From Apus apus (Eukaryota > Chordata > Aves > Apodiformes > Apodidae): a stretch of DNA of 64,000 nucleotides. Below, one piece after another: positions 1 to 9,395 of this stretch; within the stretch, counting starts at the first letter, position 1; every line of letters starts with the position of its first letter. Below the pieces are notes generated by a model. It saw only the letters and a list, made by a program, of their open reading frames with translations, was not told the DNA's origin and ran no database searches. The translations under genes and the position numbers were made by a program. The stretch spans positions 128,521,132 through 128,585,131 of the forward strand of contig NC_067282.1 in the NCBI RefSeq assembly GCF_020740795.1, given 5' to 3'.

Positions 1-640
1 GCCGGCCAGGCCTTTCCTCCGGCGGGCGGTGCTGCGGGGCCGGGGGCCCTGTCCCCGGGCTGTGGCTGCGGGGCCCCGCCCGGGAAAGCCCGGGGCTGCC
101 TCCGGCCGGACAGCTGCCTCCTGCGCGGGCTGCCCCGGGCTCGGCCCTGCCAGCGGCCAGGCAGGGCGGGGGGGGCCCGGGCAGAGAGACGCTGCGGGGC
201 GAGATGCCGGCCCTGGGGCCTCCCTGGGCTGCGGGGGGACAGCCCGTCTGAGCAGGGGCTGCGGGGCAGGGGCGGGGGCATCTCTGCTGCCGCCCCTCAG
301 CACAGCCTCCCTGCTGCCCGCACCCGCTGCCTGCGGGCTCGCTGCTCTCGCACAGCCTCGCTCCTCTCTCCAGCGGCTCCCCCGGCAGGTTCCTGCCCTT
401 CCGGAACGGAAGGCTGGGAGCCCCGAGGCGCTGCCCGCCTGGCTGCTTGGAGGGGCTGCCACGGGCTCTGCGGGGCCGGGCCAAGATGTCCAGCAGCTTC
501 CAGCCCTGCAGGCCCGCTTCTTGCTCTGGCTGCTCCTGCCCCTGACGGGCCAGTATTTGTGGCCCTCGTCTGCTTCCCTGGCTTGTCCTTCCCTCTGCGT
601 CCCGGGCAGCTGTGGGGCTGATGGAGCCGAGGGAGACTTT
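1..640. promoter_or_regulatory. CpG-rich promoter-like island of copy 1 (left part cut off)
   Basis: Very GC- and CpG-rich sequence from the window edge to about 500, falling off by 640. It is the near-identical partner of 28018-28660 in copy 2, so the rest of the island, including the CTG repeat seen at 27816-27878, probably lies just outside the window. It sits upstream of the ZC3H11A-like exons and is the natural candidate for their promoter and non-coding first exon. No TATA box or clear first exon could be defined. Long ORFs on both strands here are a by-product of GC content. Confidence 0.55.
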
Positions 641-1547
641 TCTCCACGTTTCTCCCTTCACAGCTGTGGGCAGCGCTCCCCGCCTCCATCCCGGGGAGCA
701 GCTTCTTTCTGGACGGAGGGGCAGTGGTTCCTGCAGAAATCTCTCGGTGCCAGTGCAAAGTCCCTCCGGTGCCAGGCAGGCCGTGTGTTCGTTTGCCCTT
801 AGTCTGGGGCCCCACTTGGGTTTCAGACACCTTGACGGGCTCCTGGAGACACTAGAAGACTTCCCTTCATTTCAGCCTCTTCCTGCTTCTCCCACCACGT
901 GGCTGTAGCCGCCCTGGAGCCAGCTTTGTACCAGGGCTGCCCATGGAGTCCCTGGCACCTGTTTTTCATTTACATGTTGGTCACCCTTCCCACAGGGAGG
1001 CCAATGCCCTACAGAACAGGGCTGCTCTGGTGATCAGTTTGTCCGGCCCAGTGCTGGGGTTTGTTGCTTGCTGTGTTTTTTCCCCCACAGAACCACCAGT
1101 CGGTTGCACTTCTGCTGGTGCTATGAACCACTAGTCCTCTTCCGTGACTTCCACCTTGTACCCACCTCTCTTCTCTTTGGCTTCACCTGTCTCCTTTTTA
1201 CTCTTCAAGGGTGGCATCCTTCTCTGTGGAGCTTGTGGCTCCTTTTCCTCCCTGTGCTTCCTGTTGGTTTTACTCCTGAGTTCCCAGGTTTTGATCTAAC
1301 AGTGCTCTCAAGTGTTCATCTCCAAGGTCCTGATGTCACTCAGGGGTGTCGATGGGACCCCATGTCCGGGGAATACCAGGACACCTTACCATTTTCCAGG
1401 ACGCAAACTTGCTTTTCCCCCCAGGTATTTTTTAGTTCAGAGGCAGCCTAGGACATGCACAGGAGCCGAGGTGTTCCTTAGGGACACAAGTGTACCCTGC
1501 TCTTTCTGCTTCAGCCATGGCAGTGGACACCATGGAAGCAAGAAGCC

Positions 1548-1627
1548 ATGGACCCAACCGTGGAAGCAGAGAGCAGCCAACAGTGTCCTAAACGGGAAGG
1601 AGCAAGTGTCTCCATCCAAAGAAAGAG
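1548..1627 (+). CDS. Candidate first coding exon, ZC3H11A-like copy 1
   Basis: An ATG in good context (gccATGGac) at 1548 opens a 26-codon reading frame starting MDPTVEAESSQQ and ending at a possible donor, GAAAGAG|GTACAG. Copy 2 has the matching frame starting at about 29571 with M-N instead of M-D. The protein does not resemble the usual ZC3H11A N-terminus, and the first two CCCH fingers expected there were not found anywhere upstream of 2770. The donor leaves phase 2 while the next recognised exon ends in phase 1 and has an undefined entry phase, so the link is not proven. Confidence 0.25.
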
Positions 1628-2769
1628 GTACAGAAAAAGAAGACCCTGGGCACAAGGATCCTGCTGAAAATGAACAACAGCCCAGGCAGGAGGTTTGTCT
1701 TTGTGGTGTGCAAGATTTGTTTCTGAGACCACAGTTCCCGTGGCAAGAAGTCGGGTGTTCTTGAAGCCCCGCCCAATGGGTTTGATGCCTTCTAGGCTCA
1801 AGAAACTCCAGAATGGGAGACCCTTGGCAACGGCGCCATTTCCTGTGCTTGACTCTGAGGCCATGGAGGGAGAGGAGGATGTTCCAGCTGGACAGGTCAC
1901 CTAGCGCCCACCATGCTGATAGCATCAGCTGGAGGAGCTGTTGGCAACCGTGGAACCTGGAACTGCAACATTCTGAACCAAAGGCTGGGACTGCCTTTGG
2001 TTGAAGGAGCCCAGAGAAGGTACCAGCGCCTCCCTTCCAGGGTGTTTCTCTGTCAGTGGGGTTTTCTTTCAACACAGCAGCAGAGCTAAGGTTCTGCAGG
2101 TCCAGCTTTTGGAAGAAAACTGCTGCTTTCAGAGCAAGATGACGCTTTGCCTGAATGTTGACAGCTTTGATGTTTCTGTGTGTGTTGTGCCAGTGTTCAG
2201 AGAGGGGAGGAGAAGTGTGAGGAGCAGAAATGGCTGCAGCTGGGAGCGCCCACTCGTACCATTTTTATTGCCCCCACGCACAGGTAAATACTGCAGCTTG
2301 GAGAGGGGCTTGTGTCCTTGGTTTTCTTGAGATATCCACGCTGAAAGGGAGGTTTGTTGTGTACAGGAAGAGGTTGATATGTCCCTCTGGGTCATGGCAC
2401 CATCTCTAGATCATAGATCTGAGTTGTGGAAGTGGAGAGAAGAGCTGATGGTCATCTGAACCATGGACAGGTTCTGCTGTGACTGGGACTCTGACTACAG
2501 TCCCAGAGGGGCGTGTTGTGGAGATGCTGCTCTTAGACCCAGCTGTTAGTGTCTGCAGCTAGGTCTGCTGGGAGGTGGTGTGAGCAGTGTCAGGGCAGTC
2601 ATCTCAGAGCATCAGTTCCCACACTTGTAGTCGTTCAGATTTTCTGGGCAGTCTTCCTGGCTTTGGGTTCTTACTCCTCATTTTCCCATTGGTGAAGGGG
2701 AGGAGAGCACCAGTGTAAGGTTTGCACTCAGATTTCCCTGCAGACTGACCCGCTTATCCCATTGTGCAG

Positions 2770-2893
2770 CAGCAGAACAGCACCATCTCCTGTGTCTGGG
2801 AAACAAGGCCCTCTGGCTGTCTGAGGATCAGCTGTTCCTTCCATCACAGCAAACCCCGCTACATCAATGGGCTTTTTTTGCCGCCCAGTAACA
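2770..2893 (+). CDS. CCCH zinc finger exon of ZC3H11A-like copy 1
   Basis: The acceptor is ttgtgcag|CAGCAG and the donor AACA|GTGAGT. The exon encodes a C-x7-C-x5-C-x3-H finger (C at CVWETRPSGC, then CSFHH), followed by KPRYINGLFLPPSN. The spacing and the GLFLPPS tail match the third CCCH finger region of ZC3H11A. The exon is 124 nt and ends in phase 1. Its counterpart in copy 2 is 30786-30909, with the same protein sequence. Confidence 0.75.
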
Positions 2894-3534
2894 GTGAGTA
2901 CAAATGTTTCCTCCCCCCTTTGTTCCTCAGAGTCAGTAAATACCCCGACACGTCCTTCCAGTGCTTCCTTCCAGTGCTGACATCACCTACGTGATGGTCA
3001 AGAAATGGGCCGTGTCAAACCCATCAGGTTAGTAGGCAGGTAATGGTTGAAGAGAACCGAGAAGCCGTGTGTGTGGCAGAGGGGGGAGGTTTGGGAGGGC
3101 CGCCAGCAGTAGTGTCTGTGGAGAGGGCGCAAGGCGTTCTGTGGATGAGACACCCCTGGCACAGATCACATCAGGTGACAGTGCAGTGTGTGCAGGTGTA
3201 GTTCCAGTTTGTTGTTCTGAACACCTTTGTCAGGACTGAACATTGGGTGCAGGCCCCTGAAGTGCAGTGACAGCGTGCGAGGCAGTGCAAGTATTTCTGA
3301 AAAAAACCCACCATGACAAGTTTGATTTTTCTTTTTCCTTGCTCCTTTCTAAAAGGAACTCTTGTCTCCCACAAATCCTGGTAGACAGCTGGCACCTTGA
3401 ACAGGGTGGAGAGTCCAGGGCAGGGAACAAAGACAGATGCCAGAAATCAGGCAGAGGCAGCAATGAGAGCAGGTCAGCAGGGCTTGTCACAGGTGCATGA
3501 ACAAGTGAAGTACAGAGAGTTGTCCTTGGCCCTT

Positions 3535-3865
3535 CTCTCCAGAGCTGGAGACAGGTGTCTGAAGAGAAGTCTGAAGGGGGCTGAGGGGAGACCTTATGGC
3601 TTTCTAGAACTACCTGATGGGAAGTGGTAGCGAGGTGGTGGTTGGTCACTTCTCCCATGAAGCAGCGATAGGATGAGAGGAAGTGGTCCCGAGTTGGGCC
3701 AGGGGAGGTTGAGATTGGAGATGACGAAATATATCTTCACTGGAAGAGTGGTCAGGCATTGGAACAGGCTGCCCAAGGAAGTGGTGGAGTCACCATGTCT
3801 GGAGGTGTTAAGGAAACGAGTGAACTCAGCACTGCAGGACATGGCTTAATTGGCAAGGTGGTGTC
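3535..3865 (+). mobile_element. Old CR1 3'-region fragment in copy 1
   Basis: The phrases gctgaggggagacctta, ggaagtggt and ggaacaggctgcccaaggaagtggtggagtc are typical of the end of CR1 ORF2 and the start of its 3' UTR. It is heavily mutated, lies in an intron of the ZC3H11A-like gene, and is present at the same place in copy 2, so it predates the duplication. Confidence 0.75.
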
Positions 3866-4104
3866 GGGTTCTTACTAATCACATGTTTCCTCCTCTGGAA
3901 AAGGACTGGTTTGTCATTGTTTCTGTAGTTGGAAGAAGCACTTTTGCCAGCTGCTGCAGAAGAGTTTGCCTAAGAGGCACAATCTGTCTCCTTAATGATC
4001 CCTTCCGAGTGAGAAGGATTTCAAAGGTCTACCTGATGGCCTGGACCTGGATTTGATTTCTTACTTCCCTCCTCATAAAAGAAATGCAATGTGCTTTCCT
4101 GCAG

Positions 4105-4263
4105 ATACCCCATTGCAACAGGCTGTCCAAGAAGGGACTCTGCATCCAGCCCAAGGTCGAGAATCACCCAGAAATCAACATCATTTCCTACCAATTCACC
4201 CTCCAGTCATTATAAACCTCAATGATGACGATGATGAAGAGGACGATGAAGAGGAAGAGAACT
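4105..4263 (+). CDS. Acidic / SUMO-interaction-like exon of ZC3H11A-like copy 1
   Basis: The acceptor is tttcctgcag|ATACC and the donor AACT|GTGAGC, phase 1 at both ends. It encodes about 53 residues ending in HPPVIINLNDDDDEEDDEEE. A hydrophobic VIINL core followed by an acidic run is the classical layout of a SUMO-interaction motif, and ZC3H11A has a similar HPPVVIN-acidic stretch at the equivalent place. Copy 2 has the same exon one base shorter (32121-32278). Confidence 0.7.
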
Positions 4264-4743
4264 GTGAGCAGTGTTTTTCTTTCTTTGACAAGGAAGTAGA
4301 AGGAGGGGCTTTGACACTTGCAAGCTATTTCACAACTGCTTGATTAGAAAGTTATTCTTATGTCTAATAAAAGGAACCTGTAGAAAACTCTTCACCAGTT
4401 GAACTGAATGTGTGTGTATATATTCCTATATATGTATTTTTAAATGTTTTTAGTGCAGGCAAAGCATGGACTGTATCTGACTTAGAGAGGAGAGATTCCT
4501 AGGAAAAGAACTGCACCTTCCCAAAGACTGGAAGTGAGAGAGCAACCCACTTCTTAACATGGGATACACCTGCAGTTCCATTGCACTTGGAAATACAAAA
4601 TATCAGGGAGTCATTTTTCTGTTGAGAAGCAGATTGGCAGTCAGAAAAAACCTCAACCATGACAGAAAGGAAATGTCATTCTTAAGGATTGTTGAAGGTC
4701 TCTGTTTAGGTACCTCGTCATCCTTTAAAACTCTTTCCTACAG

Positions 4744-4821
4744 ATGTTTCTAACTGGGTGCCTAAGACTGCTGCAGATATTGAAGAGGAAAGAGCAATCA
4801 AGGAAATATGCTCTAAATCTG
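4744..4821 (+). CDS. Exon 4 of ZC3H11A-like copy 1
   Basis: 78 nt between ttcctacag|ATG and AATCTG|GTAAAT, phase 1 in and out. It encodes VSNWVPKTAADIEEERAIKE followed by ICSKSG. This charged, probably helical segment lies where ZC3H11A has its KTLEEI repeat region. Copies: 32759-32836 (intact) and 22367-22443 (one base shorter). Confidence 0.65.
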
Positions 4822-4913
4822 GTAAATATGAAATCAGTCCCTCTTTCCTCAACAGCCATGCTGCCCATATAGTAAACTTGGGTGTTTTTTTACTCTCTTT
4901 GGGGTATGTTTAG

Positions 4914-5027
4914 GAGAGTATTACAGGACTCAGCAGCCTTGTGACCACCAGCCAGCACAAAGTGTTTCTTCCCCTGGGGAAAAGGAGGGACTGCCCTTGG
5001 AGGCTCCCGAGCAGGACTTGCAGAAAG
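4914..5027 (+). CDS. Exon 5 of ZC3H11A-like copy 1, with GC donor
   Basis: 114 nt from atgtttag|GAGAG to CAGAAAG|GCAAGT, phase 1 in and out, open in all three copies. It encodes EYYRTQQPCDHQPAQSV and a Glu/Pro-rich tail ending EAPEQDLQK. The 5' splice site is GC rather than GT, in an otherwise strong donor context. Copies: 32929-33042 and 22533-22646. Confidence 0.6.
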
Positions 5028-5144
5028 GCAAGTACTTTCCATCATCTTGGACATTGGTTCCTGTCATTACAGTGACAGAGAGAAACAATTGCATAGTCTG
5101 CCCCAACAGTTCAGCTGTAACTGTGTGTTATTTAATAACCCCAG

Positions 5145-5253
5145 ATCCAACCCCCGTTGAGCTGGGAAGGAGCCATCATTTTCAAGGAGCCAATGGAAAA
5201 AAAATGTGCTTCCATGGAGCCAAGACATTCACCGAATTCAGGAACAGGCAAAG
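5145..5253 (+). pseudogene. Exon 6 of ZC3H11A-like copy 1, frameshifted
   Basis: The acceptor is ataaccccag|ATCC and the donor GGCAAAG|GTATTT. The matching exons in copy 2 (33160-33267) and copy C (23818-23925) are both 108 nt with phase 1 at each end. This one is 109 nt because its A-run is one longer (GGAAAAAAAATG against seven A in copy 2), so translation leaves the ancestral frame before the donor. Confidence 0.55.
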
Positions 5254-5499
5254 GTATTTTGAGGCATCAGTTGGCTCCCTGTTTCATCCTGACTAAGCTG
5301 TCAGATGATTTAGATTTAGATGTTAGATGATTTAGTTAGTTTCTGTTCTTGGTGTCAGATGTGGACACTCCATGTTTGGATGGCACTCTCAGCAAGGAAT
5401 GTTTTGGAATCTTGTCTCCCAGCCTGCAGTCTCCTGCAACACGCCCAGTTCTGGGCAATAGCACGGCATTCTAGTTGAAGTTGGCTTGTTCACTTTCAG

Positions 5500-5655
5500 G
5501 AATTCACGTTTCAGACCCCAAGGTAAAACCAAGTGACCAACAATGGGGTGCAAGGACCAGGAATGGAGCTGCTTCTTCAGAACCACGAAGACCTGCCTAT
5601 GTCATCTACCGCAGCGTCACCGTCACCCAGGACCCAAAGTGCAACGGATCTACTG
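5500..5655 (+). CDS. Exon 7 of ZC3H11A-like copy 1
   Basis: 156 nt from cactttcag|GAATTC to TCTACTG|GTGGGT, phase 1 in and out. It encodes IHVSDPKVKPSDQQWGARTR and later RRPAYVIYRSVTVTQDPKC. It is the best conserved exon of the family here: copies at 33514-33669 and 24144-24299 have the same length and an open frame. Confidence 0.65.
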
Positions 5656-6228
5656 GTGGGTTCCAGCTTGAAATGGAGGGCTCGTCACATGCCCCAAATA
5701 TGCCTGTCTGGGTTGTGCTGCTTTCAGCTTGGTCCCTGGAGCTGAACAGCAAGCTACTTCTGCCTAAATATGGGCCAGAGCAAATTGGACCCAGCATCAT
5801 TTTCATAAGTAGGTGGCAGCAATTCACCAAGAAGTTTAGTGGCAGATCGTTTCCATCATCACGAAGGTGATTTCATCTTGCCAGTTTCAGTCACCTCTCT
5901 TGAGCTGGGCTAAACCTCCATCTCCAGGTGCCTCCCTGTCTCCGTTTCCAATACAAGGAACGTGCTTTTGACAGAGCAGCCCCTGCTTTCTGATGAATGA
6001 AGTTCTGTGAACTGGATCCCAACATCACTGCTTCGTCTTTGGGACCAGTAGTTGTGGGGCTTTTTCTTTGCATGTTTGCTTGGATGGAAGGTGGGCAGAT
6101 TGGCATAGAGACCACGGAGAGAAGATGCTGGATGTGAAGAATACATCTTCTCCAGTTTCCAGGTGGAAAAGTAGAGGGAATTTTGCCCTAAGAATAACCA
6201 CTGCCATTCTTGCCCCCTTTCTTTTCAG

Positions 6229-6318
6229 CAGTACCTGAGCCACCTGCTGGGAAAAGCTCCAAACAGAAGAACCAGCCTGACACAAAGAGAAGATGTGGGA
6301 CCCCAAGGGAAAACTATG
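6229..6318 (+). CDS. Exon 8 of ZC3H11A-like copy 1
   Basis: 90 nt from tttcttttcag|CAGTACC to AACTATG|GTAATG, phase 1 in and out. It encodes a basic, Lys/Pro-rich segment beginning AVPEPPAGKSSKQKNQPDTK. Copy 2: 34244-34333, 90 nt. Copy C: 24897-24990, 94 nt, frame lost in an A-run. Confidence 0.6.
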
Positions 6319-6810
6319 GTAATGCTCACAGGTTGTGTACAAACTGGACATGTCAAGATGATTGTGCAATTCATCATCTGAATTCATGGAATGGGGCTGG
6401 AATTCACAGAAACCGGAGTCTTAAACGTAACGATTTTAAACCAAGTGACAGAGGGAAAACTCAGGAGATTGGGTTGTAGATTAATGGAATCCAAAAGCAA
6501 CTGATGCCTTTGGGAAGAGTTTCAACACAGAAACATTTGTTCTAGTCAGGGCTGTTTGGGGCAGAACCACCTCCTTTGGGCGATCCTGTGGCACGGATGG
6601 AAATGCTGCAGGATGGCAAATGATCTTGAAAGGACTAGCGAGAAAGTCTGTATTTCATACTAGATCCTGTTTCAGAGGCACTGAAAGATTCAGCTGATGC
6701 ATTCGATGGTGCTTCAGCTTATGTCATCTTTAGGTCACAGCTCAGGCTAGGAGAGACTTTGCTGAACTTGTAGCTACCATTAAGAATCAATGTCTATGTT
6801 TTTGCTGTAG

Positions 6811-6902
6811 ACAACTTTCCTGCAGGAACTTGCAGTGCACCAGCTTGGAGGACAAGAAACCCACGTGCAAGAACGTTCTATAGGTCTAGACCAGCTATTC
6901 AG
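6811..6902 (+). CDS. Exon 9 of ZC3H11A-like copy 1
   Basis: 92 nt from tttgctgtag|ACAAC to GCTATTCAG|GTAACT, entering in phase 1 and leaving in phase 0. It encodes NFPAGTCSAPAWRTRNPRAR then TFYRSRPAIQ, an Arg-rich segment. Copy 2: 34797-34888, same length. Confidence 0.55.
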
Positions 6903-7080
6903 GTAACTGTTGGAGAGTCATTTCTACACTTCACTCCTGTTAGGGAAAGCAACGTGTCACTTCCAACTTCCCCAGCCAAACCCCAGAAGGTTCTAAGCCT
7001 TTAAATGTTTCTGAAAGAGCATATGGTTTTACTCTGATAAACTATGTACCAAATGACCTGTCGTTCTGTTTTGACAACAG

Positions 7081-7279
7081 AGCCAAGAAGACACCTAATG
7101 GAACAGAAAAGGAGAACAGTGTGTAGGGAGGAGAAGGAGATGAAGCCAGTACTTCCATTCTCAAGAAAACCTGCGTTTCAGCAAGGAAACGATCAGCTGG
7201 CAAAGCAGAAGGTGCTAAAATCGCATACCCGAAGAAGCAGATGCAGGAAGTGCACAGCAGTGCTTTGAAACTGATTAAA
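7081..7279 (+). CDS. Last exon of ZC3H11A-like copy 1 with 3' UTR
   Basis: The acceptor ttttgacaacag|AGCC opens in phase 0 and reads SQEDT then TAA (7096-7098). The rest is 3' UTR, with a weak polyadenylation signal ATTAAA at 7274-7279. Copy 2: 35156-35173 with ATTAAA at 35349. The same acceptor and last codons occur three more times, at the heads of the env-bearing segments of the tandem array (11704, about 16001 and 20318). Confidence 0.5.
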
Positions 7280-7406
7280 TGTTTTAGAAGTTTTCTCTGT
7301 ATGGCCACATCAACAGTTCTTCCATGCATTCCCTAAGTTTGGCACGTGATGCAAACCAGACAGTTGAAGGCTCTCAAGATCCCAGCTGCAGCTGCTGCCA
7401 GGGCAG

Positions 7407-8336
7407 ATGTTCCAGCCAGGGATCTCCATGGCTGCCCGTGCCCCACCACTCATCACCCCAGGCCTGGCCGCCTCCTCTCCACTCTCTCTGCCCCACATCC
7501 CGGGGCTTTGTGTTCCCACAGTGCCTTGCCCTCTGGCTTTGGCCCCAGGGGCTGACACGGCTGCCAACAAGAGTGCCACCTGGCATCCCAAAGGGGAGGA
7601 ATTAGACTGCTGTCCTGGCTCTGGATCTTCAGGTTCCTGTTGCTCTTTGGAAGGGGCAGAAACCAGGGATCCCATTAAGGGCCCTTCAGCTGCAAGTTCC
7701 CAACAACAAATGCCTTGGTGCCCTCCTCTGAGCTCTCCTGTTTCTCCAGAGGTCCTTCTTGTAAGTCTGGCAATGACATCTCCGTTTGGGTGGGCTCCTT
7801 TCCCTCTTGGTCCCCCTGGCTGCAGCTCGGGAGCCAGGTGTCGGTTCAGCGAGAGACAGGCTTGGGATCAGGGAATCCTGCTGCAATTGGGAGGCATTTG
7901 GAGATATTTCGGTTTTCCTTCCCAGCCCAAGGAGATGCCACTCAAGCTTTCCAAAGTCAAGGACGGAAAGCACAGAGAGATATTCACTCCCTTTGTGCCT
8001 TCAGGAGGCCCATCTAACCAGCTTCCCAAGTTCACGCAGGAGAACCTGTGGATGCAGCACATGGTGATGTTGTCTCTTGCCAGCCCAACTTGCCTTCCAC
8101 CTAGGTACCTAACTTTCTGGAAAGGCTCACACTTTTCATCACAAGCAGGATGCCTTCACAGGTGTTGCATTCACAGTCCCTCTGCAAGAAAAGTCTTCCC
8201 CTTGCCCACGGTGAATGGTGGCACAGCCTTGAGAGGATATGTTAGCCTGCTGAAAGGCACTAGGGAGGCTGTGGGGAAAGTGGGTTTTTCAAACTTCTGG
8301 TCACTGGATCTTCCTCACAGAATTACCCTGCCCTAG
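7407..8336 (+). other. 309-codon open frame downstream of ZC3H11A-like copy 1
   Basis: An uninterrupted frame starting MFQPGISMAARAPPLITPG and ending HRITLP, in the 3' flank of the ZC3H11A-like gene. The same frame is open over the same length in copy 2 (35482-36411). No domain is recognised. The region is Pro/Ser-rich, and the differences between copies are mostly amino-acid changing, which does not look like selection on the protein. It may be chance openness in GC-rich DNA. Confidence 0.15.
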
Positions 8337-8682
8337 TTTGAAGTCTTTGCTGCAGTGTAAACCAGGGTCAGTAGACCTACCAGCTGATTGTGGGTAGCAC
8401 TATTTACCATTAGCATTTTATTTTCACATGTTTGTGTTTTCCTCTCCAGTTTGTGTTCAGTTTCCTTTTCCTCTGACCTTCCTGGTCATAGTTTTCCAAA
8501 GGATTATTCTTCATCTACTTCAGGCCTACATATGGTGGAGATACATTTCTTCTCATGAAGACTCTGTTCATGTCTCAATTGGAATTATAATATTCAGAGG
8601 CATTTTTGGTCTCCACATGGCATGGGATGAGATGCCAAGAGACCAAGGATTGTGTTCTAACACTCTTCCTCTCTGGTCTCAG

Positions 8683-8819
8683 GGCAGCTGCCACAAGGCA
8701 GCTCAAGCCACCACCATTTCAGATGGAAGCCCACACCTTGAAGAGAACGTGTGCTTCCGAGGCATTGAAGGGTCAAGAAAGAATAGGAGAGGAGTTCCTA
8801 ACTCTTCTGGGAACTAATG
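8683..8819 (+). other. Candidate small exon, copy 1
   Basis: The segment has a good acceptor (ctggtctcag|GGCAGC) and a good donor (CTAATG|GTAAGT). The open stretch around KGQERIGEEFLTLLGTN here differs in frame from copy 2 because copy 1 lacks one A in gagaacg. In copy 2 (37109-37231) the frame from ATG reads MAPFQMEAHTLKRNVCFQGI. The donor half of the segment is repeated in each array unit. No family is recognised. Confidence 0.25.
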
Positions 8820-9395
8820 GTAAGTCCAGTCGCAATGACAACACTCCTTCAGGGGAGTTGTGGTGAATTAAGGAGAACAAAGCCAAAAGGAGGCTTCAGT
8901 GCCTTTCCCTCACAGGGCCACCAAAGCCACCGTGATCTCAGATCTTCCCTCTGTCCATCCCCTTTTCTGAGCTGCTCTTCTTTCATGCAGTCTGAGCCAT
9001 TCCTTGGATTTTGCCAAGAATGCACTACTTGGTAAGGAGTTTTTGCTCCGATTACTCAGAGTCAGGAGGGGAAAATGAGTGGTTGTTGAAATTACCTGGT
9101 AGTTCTTTGGCCTCTCCCTTGCTTGCTTGTTTTGCTTGTCTTTGTTGGCTCCTTTGTGGCCACGTTGCACAACAAGTGACAGGCTCCAGCTAGAGGACAG
9201 CTTGTGATAATGTGATGCATTCAAGAGCCTTTTTTCTGTGTGCTTGTTGGTGACGTGAGGCAACTTTGATTGACATGCCTGACGGAAATAAAGGACCTGG
9301 GGACACATTAATGATGAGAGGCCACGCTCTTGTTTCAGGTGCCCTACATCACACTGCACTCCTCTGTCAGTGGAATGACTTTAACTCTTGGATAG

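Larger units (their letters stand above)
2770..7098 (+). pseudogene. ZC3H11A-like gene, copy 1 (frameshifted)
   Basis: Exons recognised from splice sites and phase: 2770-2893 (CCCH finger), 4105-4263 (acidic), 4744-4821, 4914-5027, 5145-5253, 5500-5655, 6229-6318, 6811-6902 and 7081-7098 (stop TAA). The internal exons join in phase 1 until the last junction, which is phase 0. Homology rests on the first two exons: the finger CVWETRPSGCLRISCSFHH, then RYINGLFLPPSN, then HPPVIIN with an acidic run, which match the ZC3H11A N-terminal region. ZC3H11A is a nuclear CCCH protein linked to mRNA export; the role of this paralogue is unknown. Exon 5145-5253 is 109 nt instead of 108 because of an eighth A after GG, which breaks the frame. 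From the finger on it would encode about 310 residues, much shorter than the roughly 800 of ZC3H11A. It is a pseudogene if the extra base is real, otherwise a short paralogue. Confidence 0.7.

Noticed and set aside
1500-2300. Search for the first two CCCH fingers of ZC3H11A
   Set aside because: Cys-rich looking frames (for example near 1120 and 2165) do not have the C-x7/8-C-x5-C-x3-H spacing.
8910-9359. Minus-strand frame reading MQCDVGHLKQERG in several units
   Set aside because: No domain, absent as a consistent frame in all copies, and opposite to the exon-like plus-strand signals.
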